Shown here one piece after another: positions 1 through 21,099 of a DNA stretch of 64,000 nucleotides. The notes under the pieces were generated by a model. That model was not told the DNA's origin. It was given only the letters and a program-made list of their open reading frames with translations, and did no database searches. Source of the stretch: Xiphias gladius (lineage: Eukaryota; Chordata; Actinopteri; Istiophoriformes; Xiphiidae); the NCBI RefSeq assembly GCF_016859285.1, contig NC_053416.1:62001-126000 (forward strand). Reading direction: 5' to 3'. The position numbers were made by a program, and so were the translations under genes. Every line of letters begins with the position of its first letter. Positions within the stretch are counted from its first letter, which is position 1.

Positions 1-799
1 AATGGATGTGTGTACAAAGATCTATCAGGATGTAAGCACTGACCCAAATCATCATAACATAATGGATTTCTTCTAAACAGATAACTTCAACCAGGCCATA
101 GTTTCCATGCACAAAAAGACTAAATAAAACTGTTGAGAAAACAACCTCACTACAACCTCCTTTTAGTACCTTTTCCAGAGCTTTTGATGGAATCACATGA
201 TCTTCCTCAGGAGATAAAGCGACGTGGTTGTCTTGGAAACCTACTGCATGTTCACATTTCACTTTATCTGAGCTCTGTACAGAATTCTGTTCATGTTGGC
301 TCAAAAGTTAAGTTTCAAAATTCAGTCTTGACCTTGGAAGGTCTATTTACTAGCTGTTCTGGCGCTTTTGATCATATCCCATGATGTTTTTTTCAAGGTC
401 AACAATGAACTTTAAACATTAATTGTAAAAACACTGAGACTGAAATTTGTCCCAGGATTTGCTGAATTCACCAGTGTTAAAGTTGTTGTCTGGAGATCAG
501 GTCTGGTGATTGTGGGTCGGTTCTTAACGTTTTGGGTTCAGATTTACAAACAGGATCTGTGCAGGACTCTGTTTGATAGAGTTTAAAACCTATTTTTAAA
601 TGTCTTCTGTAGTATTTCTTACTTTTTGTGGCGTGAAATGAGTGCAGAGAGAATTAACACAGGCTCCTGTCCAGACATTGTGATTACAGTGTCAGTATTT
701 TAAACCATCGGGATGCTATGATTATTTTATTATTAACTTAGTCCCACTCTGCTCAGAAGTCATTTAATTGGACTCTGGATAAATGGAACACAGGCCTGT

Positions 800-2050
800 T
801 CCAGAAAGCAGGTTTAACAAACTTAACCCTGAACTCTGAGTTGACTGACGCTGAAATGGAAACTCAGAGCTTTCAGGTCCAGAACAGCTGATTTGGGTCG
901 GTTCAATCAACTCTGAGTAGAGTAACTCTGAGTTAATCGTGTGACTATAAAAAAGCCATCATCAGTGGTACTCTGATAGACCGATTCACCATGGTAATGG
1001 GTTGACAAACAGCAGAGCCTCCATTTGTATCCAGCGGAGCCAGAAATATTAACGTGTGACAATAATGCACATTTATCTTTAAAAACACAGCAGCAATGAA
1101 AGAATGGAAGAAAGAGTCAATAAGTTATTAACACTAATACATTTTATTCAGCATGGTCTGTTCATTCATTATTTAGCAGACTTGAATTTCCTTAATGGAT
1201 GATAAACTGGAATCCTATTGTTTGTTATGATCAATATCACATAATCTCCAATATGATATTATAACTGTGGTAGGAATGTTCCAACAGTGCGACCAATCAC
1301 AAAATGAGAAATAATTATTAATTGATCAGTGTCTTACGAGTCTAAAGCTTCACACATATTTTTAAGACTCATTTAAAGCGATTACTGCAGTATTGTAATA
1401 TAAACATTTCAGTGCAGGGGCACTGATTGACAACCTGACAGTTCACTTAATGTCCAGAGAGTCAGAGAGTCACAGTCTTATAAAGACAGACAATGTATAG
1501 ATGTGCGTCCATCTAACCTTGTTTCCTAAAAATGTTATTTATATAAAACTAAACCACAACAGCAAATATTGTTTGTATGAAACATAATTGCATTTAGGAT
1601 TAAGTTTTTTTATTAACATAAAGAGGCTATGTTGTTAATAACATATTAGTGACATAAGTCGCAAATAGGTTGATACTGATCATATATGTAAATTCTTCAC
1701 AGGCAACGTATTTGTTTTCCACCAAAATATCTGATCCTGTAGCACAATATCCCCTTGTAGTGACTCCAGCATTATCATACTGTTGTATGGTTCTGTTAGG
1801 CTCACAGCACTTGATTAAGGTTCGAGAAAGATCTTGGTCTGGTTTAATACAAAAGAAGTTCGCACTAACCTCAGACACAACCATCTCTGCCAGAGAACAG
1901 GTCAGGTTCACAGAGGGAGTTAACACGGTAACTGAGACAGAGATAAATTGTTCTGTTTCTGTAACAGGAAACTCAGATTTCCCTCAACTCAGGATTAAAA
2001 AACTTAGCATTTTCACTAAACACGCTTTCTGGATCACACTCCAGGTCTTT
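800..2050. mobile_element. Candidate PIF/Harbinger-like DNA transposon remnant
   Basis: The two ends resemble each other as inverted repeats. The left end carries CCAGAAAGCAGGTTTA followed by a CTCTGAGTTGA-type motif. The reverse complement of the right end carries CCAGAAAGCGTGTTTA followed by CCTGAGTTGAG. This layout recalls teleost Harbinger/ISL2EU-type elements. The interior has only short open frames (on both strands around 1630-2060) that I cannot match to a transposase. A similar end-like fragment rich in CTCAGAGTTAACTGAG lies at about 60270-60360. The inverted-repeat similarity is seen in the sequence; the family assignment is inference. Confidence 0.4.
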
Positions 2051-2309
2051 TCACATATTTAACCCATTACTGACCCTGTAAACCATCAACACAATTATCA
2101 CAGATCATTCACTGACTCATTTAGTTGATCATTAACTCTGATATAAATTCTGCAGTTACACAATTTCTTCATCGTGATGTGGTTTCAAAGACAGACCTCA
2201 GTGTTTTCCACCATGCCTCAGGAAGGGTTGGCAGTGTATGTACAATCTTATTTTAGAAGTTGAGGTTTTAGTTCCATTCCTGTTTTCTTGCTGGATTTTT
2301 TTTTCTAAT

Positions 2310-2520
2310 CTTGAGTTCACACAAACGCACACTTATGTTTGTCTTTCTTTTCTTGTGAGGACCCTCATGACTTACTGCATTCCCTGCCCCTAACCCCAAC
2401 CTACACCTTAAAACCAAGTCTGAACCTTCAGACACTTTGAAGTAGGGAAGACCAGACACAATGTCCTCACAATGTAGAAATGTCCTGACTACAGTGGTTT
2501 AAACTGAAACACACGCACAC
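2310..2520. repeat. Teleost CCTAACCC/AAAACCAAGTCT interspersed repeat
   Basis: The order of motifs is GTGAGGACCCTCATGACTTA, then CCCCTAACCCCAACC, then AAAACCAAGTCTGAACC, then ATGTCCTCACAATG. This matches a very common fish repeat usually found beside CA/GT microsatellites. A diverged copy lies in a csf1r intron at 18870-19080, and a related CA-linked block at 4740-5155. The family is recognised from memory, not from a search. Confidence 0.55.
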
Positions 2521-3059
2521 ATTAAAAGGTGGAAGTGAATCCTTTAGAGTACAACATGAGCTCAGATCCTTCAGGGGTCTGAATTCATTAGTTCCTGTAG
2601 CTTCCTGAAACATAAGAATCTGTATATAAAATTTCCAAACTGAGCAAAGATCACGTCAACATATAATATTAAATCAATCAGCAGATCAATCAAAACAATC
2701 TCCTTCAGAACTGATAACCAAACTGCTACCAACAAAATCCTATTGAAATGCAATTGTATTTATTCTAAAATCCTCCGTCTGAATTTTCTGTATTGGATCT
2801 CTGAGGCAATGACCCAGACTTTGTTACAAACTAACGGTAATGTAGCTTAAGTCCAAGCTCCACAGTCTGGATGTGAAAGTGTTCCAGCAGGAGTTTCTGT
2901 CAGCTTCTGATTTCAACCATCAAACGCCATAATTTCTGGTCTTTGTCATCAGAGGAAAAGAATCATTTAATTTACAGTGATACTGTAATGATTAAGTTTG
3001 ACTCTTGGGCCCAAAAGTAGAACTCTGACGAATAGAAGCTTTAACAGTTCGAAAATGGT

Positions 3060-3625
3060 TGTGCATTGGAAATTCTTAGAGAGGCTGGTTGTGGGGGATG
3101 GGGATCCAAGCTGCTGGAGAGCAGGGCAGGCAGCAGAACAGGTAACAGGGCCAGGGCTGACTGCGTAGGCTGGGTAGGCTGAGCTCTGGTTCTTGGGTGG
3201 GAGACGGAAGACACAACGGTGAGCTGGGCATGCAGATAAGCAAGCTCGCAGCCAGAGGTGAACCTGAGGCACAGGCAGACAGCAATTCACAAAGTTCAAA
3301 AAATAAGCCAAGGTCAAACTGGCAAGGCTACTAGGCGTTGCCTGAAGCATAATACCATGTAGGTGATGAGTGAAGTGAAGAGTCGGTCTTTATATACAGC
3401 AGCAACTTGTTGAGTGGATGAGATGATTGGATGCAGGTGTGCAGGTGGATTGGTGGGAGAAGGAACTGGAGCACCACACCCAGAACACACACAAACACAG
3501 AGGAAAGCAGACTGGGGACAAACAGGAAACACAAGGGAGCAAGGGAGAAGCAGGGCGGGTGCCCTAACAATTAAAATGGCTACGGTGTAGCAGTTGTCAC
3601 TGATCAGGCCCATCACCAGGGTGAA
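3060..3625. mobile_element. Possible LTR-like or other retroelement remnant
   Basis: This block is G-rich on the + strand and compositionally unlike its AT-rich surroundings. It contains a TATA-like TTTATATAC at about 3391 and ends in a GGAAACACAAGGGAGCAAGGG-like, GA-rich segment around 3520-3550. Teleost gypsy LTRs often have this texture. The minus-strand open frames here (up to 127 codons) show no recognisable protein. I found no paired terminal repeat, so this could equally be unrelated sequence. Confidence 0.25.
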
Positions 3626-4459
3626 GTGACTGAAGGGGCAGTCAAAAATGGCGAGGGGGAAAATCTTTTACATAGTAAAACAGTTGGTTATCATCCTGCT
3701 ATGCCTATTTCTGCATTTTTTTCATCCTGTGGGTGACACTATGGGGGTATTTTGACTAGATGCAAACATTCCCTACCCTGGGGACTGTGGCCCCATTCTG
3801 ACCTTGTTTGCTGCCAGGGCAACATCTTCCACAGCTGGTGGAGCTAGCAGATTATATTTGGGCTCAGCAATATCATTGCTGCTGCTGGAGGACTACTGAC
3901 CTTGGCTGGGGTCTCCACAGTGTTTTGTTTTTTCTTACAAAGCCACGTTATATAATATGATATTCATCCTCATATCAAACTAGCTACAGTACATTATGGT
4001 GAATGTTGAACTAACTATTTAGCAAGCAAACTATCTTATGTGTTCAGATCTAATAAATAAATCTCTTGACAAAGTACAACAAACAGCACTTTCCATGGTT
4101 CTGAAATAACAATACTATCTTTTCAGAACTATGTTTGAATGCTGTTTGTGCAGTGGGAAAAGAGAGTGGATCAGATAACAAGCTTCAAATATTTTATGGG
4201 GGAAAACTTCAAAAGTGTTTCATTACTGTCGTCTATGTCACTTGTATCTCGGCCAGTATTTTTGTTGTTTTTGGTATTTTTCCTTAGTGTACATAAAACC
4301 TAAACTGGGGGTCAGAAAATACAACTGAGGAAGCCCCCTCTTGGCCCCTTGTGGTGCTGGATGCGTCACTGATATTGGTCTGTGAAATTTCAGCACATTG
4401 CCTTATGTTCTGGGGAGCAGCAGTTATCCAAATGGCTAGCTACTGGCTTGCAATGTTGG

Positions 4460-4700
4460 AACTGAGCTAAGTACATTTGCTCAAGTACTGTAATTAAGTA
4501 TAATTTTGAGATACTTGTACTTTACTTGACTATCTCCATTTTATGCTAATTTATATTTCTACTCCCTTACATTTCAGAGAGAAATATTTTTGTACTCCAC
4601 TACATTTATTTAACAGTTTTGCGTACTGGTTACTTTTAAGATTAAGGTTTTACACAATTGATAATATAACAAGCATTTAAAATGCAACAAATTGTTAAAG
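4460..4700. repeat. Teleost GTACTT(G/T)A-type interspersed repeat
   Basis: Motifs such as CTCAAGTACTGTAATTAAGT, TACTTGTACTTTACTTGA and TACTCCACTACATTTATTT match a ubiquitous fish repeat. A second copy, with ACTTGAGTAAATGTACGTAG, lies at 44105-44240. The repeat has no coding potential. Confidence 0.6.
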
Positions 4701-4739
4701 ATTAAACCAATGGTTTCCAAACTTTTTGGCTTCTGACAT

Positions 4740-4754
4740 CATCCAACAGCAGCA

Positions 4755-4801
<47 letters not shown>

Positions 4802-5056
4802 ATACAGTCATGTCTCCATGACTTCAGAGGACATTACATTGACTTACATTGATTTCGTGGAGATTTACTCCAACTGTTTTTTTTACTGCCTAACTGTAAA
4901 AAAAATGAAATCACCTTAAAATTTAATGACTTACGTTATGGAGACTTACTTTTTGTCCTATAGACAACTCCACTTAATGTGACTGTGTAAACAGATTTAG
5001 GTCGCCACAACATAAGTAATCCCTGGACCACAGTCACACACACATAAGCACACACA

Positions 5057-5141
<85 letters not shown>

Positions 5142-5155
5142 ACACACACACACAG
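4740..5155. repeat. CA-flanked interspersed repeat with (CA)n tails
   Basis: A short (CA)n at about 4755-4793 and a long (CA)n at about 5038-5154 bracket a unique-looking segment with ACTCCACTTAATGTGACTGT and ACAGATTTAGGTCGCCACAA, motifs of a common fish repeat. The cysteine-valine open frames read from the minus strand are translations of the dinucleotide repeat and are not genes. Confidence 0.7.
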
Positions 5156-5787
5156 TTTCACTTCTTGTTTTTTCTCACATAAACCCTCAGATTGTGAAAC
5201 ACGATGATGTGAATCTTCAACTGTCACATTAAGATTCACAACAAATCTCTTCATTTGTCTGTTTATAATTTCTGAATCTGTGTATTGATCAGCGCACTGA
5301 TTGATTAGTTTGACTACACTAGGTCAGTTTATTAGAAACACCTGAACATCAGCTGATCTCAAGGAATCCGAACACTGAAAATAATACGTTCAAATTTTTA
5401 ATCTGCCTGTTCTGTCTGTTGTGTCAGTTTGTGGAGAAGTTTGATCCCCAAAAATATCACCAAGAGTAAAGGTTTTCAAACTGTGGAGCTTCAGGTCCTG
5501 CTCTATCTATCCAGTAGTTGTTGAGATATAACATTACCATCCATAGAGCGATGTCGCTAACATGACTGAAAACATGACTGTAGTGTCGTGTGACCTCAGC
5601 CATTGGCTGAGACACCTGCCAATCAAAGCAAAAACCTCCAAACAGCCCTTCTTTAACTCTTAATATAACATGGCCTCTATTGTGAAAATCGCAGACACAT
5701 GAATCCTGTGCGTGTCGTGTAAAAACTGAAGTTTTGACTTCAGACGTCTTCACTGCAGGTGATCACCATGACAACTCACCTGCCGCC

Positions 5788-6738
5788 ATGACGATTGGCG
5801 CCGCGCAGTTTCCTGCCCAATCTGATGACAACCCCACCAATCCAAGCTCCGCCCCCAGGCTGTTGGAGCTGGTCCAGGATCAGCAGCCAGAGGCACTGTG
5901 GAGGAAGAGGGTCCTGGATCTGCTGACACAACTGGTCCTGATCCAGAAGGAGGTCACCAAACATCAGGTCCAGGTGATACAACTGCTTGGCATTTTGGAA
6001 ACTCAGGTGGGTCAAGATTAGTTTAGTTAAATTTATCTGAGGTTTAATTTAGCTTAGTTTATCTGAGGCTTAGTTCAGTTTATCTGAGGTTTGATTTTGT
6101 TTAGTTTATCTGAGGTTTAGTTTACTTTAGGTTATCTGAGGCTTAGTTTAGTTTATCTGAGGTTTAGTTTAGTTTATCTGAGGCTTAATTGAGTTTGTTT
6201 TATCCGAGATTTAGTTTAGTTTAAATAATTTTGTTTATCTTTAGTTTAGAAAGGTTTTATATTAGTTTAGTCCAGATAAGTTTTAACTTAATTAATTAAA
6301 ACGTAATTATCACCCTGGGCAGAGTGACCAAGCTGTTTGGCACGCTGGGATTTCAGTTCAAGTAGGATTATTCTTCTTGTGTTCCAATTCGTATACCATA
6401 AATAGTCCAGACTACACTAGTCCAATGTAGTCTAAACTAAAGAAAGGTCCAGTTAGCAACTTCAACTTTTCTTCAGAAAAACTAATTAACAAGATCACAG
6501 AGTCATTATTTCATCGTCTACTGGTGACATAATGCAGTCTAGTCAGACCCACTTTGACTAAACTAACCTAGTTGTGTTGGTGTTCCCTCAGGGTTCACAG
6601 CAGATCCAGGATCTGCAGAACGTGGCTCGTCACCAGAGTCTGCTGGTTGAAAACCATCAGGCTTTACTGCTTCAGATTTCCCGAATCGCCACCCACGTGC
6701 AGGACATCAACAAGAAACCTGTTGCTGCCACCCAATGA
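5788..6738 (+). CDS. Two-exon gene, uncharacterised short coiled-coil protein (121 aa)
   Basis: The exons are 5788-6006 and 6592-6738. The start ATG lies in an excellent Kozak context (GCCGCCATGA), the donor is CAG|GTGGGT, the acceptor is CCCTCAG|GG, and the phase-0 join gives an uninterrupted frame to TGA. The first ~25 residues look disordered (Pro, Asn, Ser rich). From about residue 25 to 110 the protein is predicted helical, with heptad-like Leu/Ile/Val spacing (LLELVQDQQPEALWRKRVLD, then LLTQLVLIQKEV, then NVARHQSLLVENHQALLLQI). It ends in NKKPVAATQ. There is no signal peptide or TM segment. A polyadenylation signal follows 220 bp downstream. I do not recognise the family; a small regulatory coiled-coil subunit or the tail of a DNA-binding protein are both possible. 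In-frame sequence continues upstream without an ATG, so an upstream exon cannot be excluded. Confidence 0.7.
6021..6245 (+). repeat. Intronic TTTAGTTTATCTGAGG minisatellite
   Basis: About eight imperfect units of roughly 24-29 bp built on AGTTTATCTGAGG(C/T)TTAGT fill the 5' part of the single intron of the coiled-coil gene, starting only 15 bp after the splice donor. Confidence 0.85.
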
Positions 6739-6960
6739 GATCCTCTGATCCTCTCATCCTCTTTGATTTTTTATACCAGTTATCTATTGACTAGTTAATC
6801 ACTAAAAAACCTGTAGTGAGTTAATCAATGAGAATGATTTCCTATATCAGTATGCTGATAGTTCTAAACACACTGATAATCAAACTTAATATTGGCATAT
6901 TATTTGTTTTCTGAGATGAAGAATCATGAAATTGTATCTATAAAAAACAATATGTTAAAA

Positions 6961-6966
6961 AATAAA
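6961..6966 (+). terminator. Poly(A) signal of the coiled-coil gene
   Basis: Canonical AATAAA 223 bp after the stop codon, followed within 30 bp by a GT-rich stretch (CACGTGTGTCAG). Confidence 0.65.
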
Positions 6967-7254
6967 AAAAGTTGAACACGTGTGTCAGAATCATTGGTCT
7001 TACATCACTTTTTAATTCGTTATCAGTTACTGACATCATAGCAGCCCATTAGCTGAACTTGCAAACAGCTCAGGTTGACTTTGATGTTATTCACTGATTA
7101 CATTTTGTTTTAAATCAAATGTGATTTCAGTGATTTTTGACTTTGAATGGGCAACTCTCCTCTGATTTAGAATAAAGTAATGTTGTCTGTGAAGATTTCC
7201 AGAAACCATGACTTTATTAATGTCATCCAGGTCAACCCTGACCAGGTCATGGTT

Positions 7255-7875
7255 ATCAACAAGAGTTGAATTGAGAGCAGTTATACTTGGTTGTGGATCT
7301 TGAAGACGTCTATCAAGGAGCCTTCTTGATAAAAGTCTGGAGGGGAGTCCCAGGTATTTAATCTCTGTGGGGGCGTTATCAAGGCTATTGAATCACTTGG
7401 TTTGTTAGTGCTCCTGGCTGTTGTAACAGTAGTTGGAAGAGTCTTTGGATTCACCTGAGTCCAAGTGTGAATGGTTGCTAAATCTCCCAGAAAGGGATGA
7501 AAGGACAGCATTGTTAGTGGGTGATGATTGGTGTCGTAGACCTCCTCTGTTGAGGGATGGATGGACTGACTCCTTCACTCCTCTTTCAAACCACCTGTCC
7601 TCCCCATCCAAAATATGTATGTTGTTATCTTTGAAAGGGTGTCTCTTGTGTTTCAGGTGTAGGTAAACTGCTCATTCTTGACCTGAGGAGTTGTCCCTCC
7701 TGTGTGTAACATGGCTCAACACAGGAGGGCCAAATCCTCAGGTCAAGACTCAGTTTACCTACACTTGAACCTACACCAGGTTAAATAACTTGGACTCCCC
7801 TCCAGTCAGTCAGATCTGAAGAAGCCTCTCGGTTGAGAAGTGAAACGTCTTCAATATCTACAACAAAGTCCTTTT
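7255..7875. mobile_element. Head-to-head pair of GIY-YIG-type retroelement tail fragments
   Basis: The block is an imperfect palindrome centred near 7700. Read on the minus strand, the left arm encodes HRRDNSSGQE and then ILDGEDRWFERGVKESVHPS and SLNRGGLRHQSSPTNNAVLS. This is the conserved tail found after GIY-YIG nuclease domains in vertebrate Penelope-like or related elements. Read on the plus strand, the right arm encodes QHRRAKSSGQDSVYLHL. Both arms end in GAAGACGT-type sequence plus GGACTCCCCTCC. Stops and length loss show it is dead. The element class is inference from the protein pattern. Confidence 0.6.
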
Positions 7876-7963
7876 GCCCTTCAACTATCCATACCATCCA
7901 TCCAGTGGTAGTGTTTCCGTGTATTACAGTGTACAAAATACTTAGTATTTGGCTATATTTGGC

Positions 7964-7966
<3 letters not shown>

Positions 7967-7995
<29 letters not shown>
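7967..7995. repeat. (TA)n microsatellite
   Basis: An uninterrupted TA dinucleotide run directly abuts the Tc1 remnant at 7998. Tc1 elements insert at TA, so the run may be the expanded target site. A second TA-rich run lies at the other side (8551-8607). Confidence 0.85.
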
Positions 7996-7997
<2 letters not shown>

Positions 7998-8001
<4 letters not shown>

Positions 8002-8545
8002 CATGAAAGAGTTTGGGCACCCCTGGTCAAAATGTCTGTTACTGTGAAAAGTTAAGCAGGTAGAAGATGAATTGACACTTTTCTTTAATATTTTAAGCAA
8101 GATTACTTTTTTATTTCCATTTTTTACAGTTTCAAAATAACAAAAAAGAAAAAGGGCCTAAAACAAAAGTTTGGGCACCCTGCATGGTCAGTACTTAGTA
8201 AGACCCCCTTTAGCAAGTATCACAGCTTTTTATAGCCAGCTAAGAGTCTTTCAGTTCTTGTTTGAGGGATTTTTTCACAATCTTCCTTGCAAAAGGCTTC
8301 TAGTTCTGAGATTCTTGGGTCATCTTGCATGCACTGCTCTTTTGAGGTCTATCCACTGGTCTTTGATGATGTTTAGGTCTGGAACTTTGAGGGCCATGAC
8401 AAAACCTTCAGCTTGGGCCTCTTGAAGTAGTTAATTGTGGATTTTGGGGTGTGTTTAGATCATTATCCTGTTTCAGAAGCCATCCTTTTTTCATCTTCAG
8501 CTTTTTTACAGATGGTGTGATGTTTGCTCCCAGAGTTTAGCATGA
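7998..8545 (-). mobile_element. Tc1/mariner remnant, transposase C-terminus on minus strand
   Basis: The end carries the GTTTGGGCACCC motif typical of a vertebrate Tc1-like family, twice (8018 and 8170). On the minus strand, broken frames read the C-terminal part of a Tc1 transposase: a CAGGATAATGATC block (the QDND motif), then a region equal to SPDLN..I..W.DLKR in degraded form, ending close to LAKGG. Frameshifts and stops are present throughout. It is flanked on both sides by TA-rich microsatellites. Confidence 0.7.
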
Positions 8546-8689
8546 TCAATATATATATCGTATCGTATACATATAAATATGTATATATATATATATATAT
8601 GTATACAGTTGTATTATTCAGTGCTGTGGTGCTAAACCTGCACTAATTTTTTTTTTTAAATTTGGGGGCTGCAGAACAACCTGTAAACA

Positions 8690-8990
8690 TTACATCTGAA
8701 AGACTCATAATCTTGTTGCACATGTTGCTATGTTGGTAAACAGCTTCCTACTTCCTCATCCAGCAGACACAGATCAACATGAACATCCCATTGACAGTGT
8801 CAGTAGTTACTTGTGGGGTTCCTCAAGGTTCTGTTCTCGGTCTTTTACATATTTTAATGGTGCTGTTTAATGTGGCAATTTATATGTTCATTAACCATCA
8901 AATCTCTCTTCTGTTAGCTCACTGAGATACATTGGTTCTCCTAGTGGAACAACGAAATAATTTACCAGTACCTTCAAAAATTACTCATAC
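8690..8990 (+). mobile_element. Non-LTR retrotransposon (LINE) RT fragment, copy 1
   Basis: The plus strand around 8810-8850 reads TCGVPQGSVLGL, the conserved GVPQGS(V/I)LGP motif of LINE reverse transcriptases. The surrounding ~300 bp aligns by eye with copy 2 at 9120-9430. Confidence 0.6.
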
Positions 8991-9119
8991 CTTACAAAAA
9001 CAATTCATGTGAGTTTTTTGATCTGATGGCTCTGTGGTTAAAGTTTTGTAAAATTTCAGCATAAAATAAAAGATTTATTAACGGACTTTTTCCGGTTTTT
9101 TGAGGGGGGAAAAAAAACA

Positions 9120-9430
9120 TCATACAGACTCATCTTATAAAGTAGTTGTGTCTAACATGTTGGTAAACAGCTGCCTACTTCAACATTCAGCAGACACAGA
9201 TCAACATGATTATCCCGTTGACAGTGTCAATAGTTACTTGTGGGGTTCCTCAGGGTTCTGTGTCCTTTTTATTTTCGACTTACATCGATTTTATGTTTGG
9301 TTGTCAAAATTTAATGTGCCAATTTATTTCTCTATCTACCATCAGTAATCTCTTAACTCACTCACACACATAAGTCGTCTTACTGAAAAAACAATACAGC
9401 TCATTTACTAGTGCCAAAGACAACCAAGAA
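9120..9430 (+). mobile_element. LINE RT fragment, copy 2
   Basis: This stretch repeats the layout of copy 1: TGTTGGTAAACAGCTGCCTA, then CAGACACAGATCAACATGA, then CTTGTGGGGTTCCTCAGGG, which encodes GVPQGS. After the motif it continues into a DLHRFYVWLSKF-like stretch and then decays. The ~430-bp offset between copies suggests a local duplication or two insertions of the same truncated element. Confidence 0.6.
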
Positions 9431-9604
9431 CAAATTAATGTTGCAGTTAACTACTATGATGGGCGATCTCTGATCAGACACTTTGTAGGCTACGATTTAG
9501 GCTGATTAGGCTTATTAACTAAACTTACTAACTAAAACTACCACTTGGAAGTTACAGAGCAACACGATCATTCACTTGGAGTGGAATTTGTGTCCACATG
9601 TTGA

Positions 9605-9701
9605 ATGTATTCAGCATTAAATATTCACCCTCTTTTAGCTCTGTTTTTAGTCTCTACCAACTTCTTAGAAAAATATTCTTCATCACAGGAGCTGTGGTCA
9701 G
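9605..9701 (+). CDS. csf1r: Candidate first coding exon (signal peptide) of csf1r
   Basis: An ATG opens a short frame beginning MYSALNIHPLLALFLVSTNF, with a hydrophobic core resembling a signal peptide. A GT at 9702 would leave one base (phase 1), which exactly fits the phase of the next exon (G|AT encoding Asp), and the intron would be 80 bp. Against it: the donor GTGTTA is weak, there is no basic residue near the N-terminus, and csf1r genes often have a distant first exon. Confidence 0.35.
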
Positions 9702-9781
9702 GTGTTATCAATGCTAGCATTCCAGTTGTGTTTCAGTGTTGTTGTTGCACATATATCACATTTACTGTTCGTTTGTTTCAG

Positions 9782-20896
<11,115 letters not shown>

Positions 20897-21054
20897 CTGT
20901 CTCGTCCAGTCAAAATCGGGTTCAGTTCTGCTGTTTCTCACTTGTAGTTTATTATTGAACGAATAATGAAAATTTGAGAATGAGTTGATGTCATGTTACT
21001 CATTAGGCTGCCCTCCTCACTGCTAAAAACTTTATGGAGATACTGTCACGTTAA

Positions 21055-21060
21055 AATAAA
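21055..21060 (+). terminator. csf1r: csf1r poly(A) signal
   Basis: AATAAA 159 bp after the csf1r stop codon, followed by CTGTCTGTGTGGTGTTCTGGTG, a GT-rich downstream element. The predicted 3' UTR is about 180 bp. Confidence 0.7.
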
Positions 21061-21099
21061 ACCTTTATTCAAACATCCAGCCTGAACAGACATGAAGGG

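Noticed and set aside
5734-5787. Longer N-terminus for the coiled-coil protein
   Set aside because: The upstream in-frame extension starts only with TTG; the ATG at 5788 has an optimal Kozak context. An upstream exon remains possible but is unsupported.
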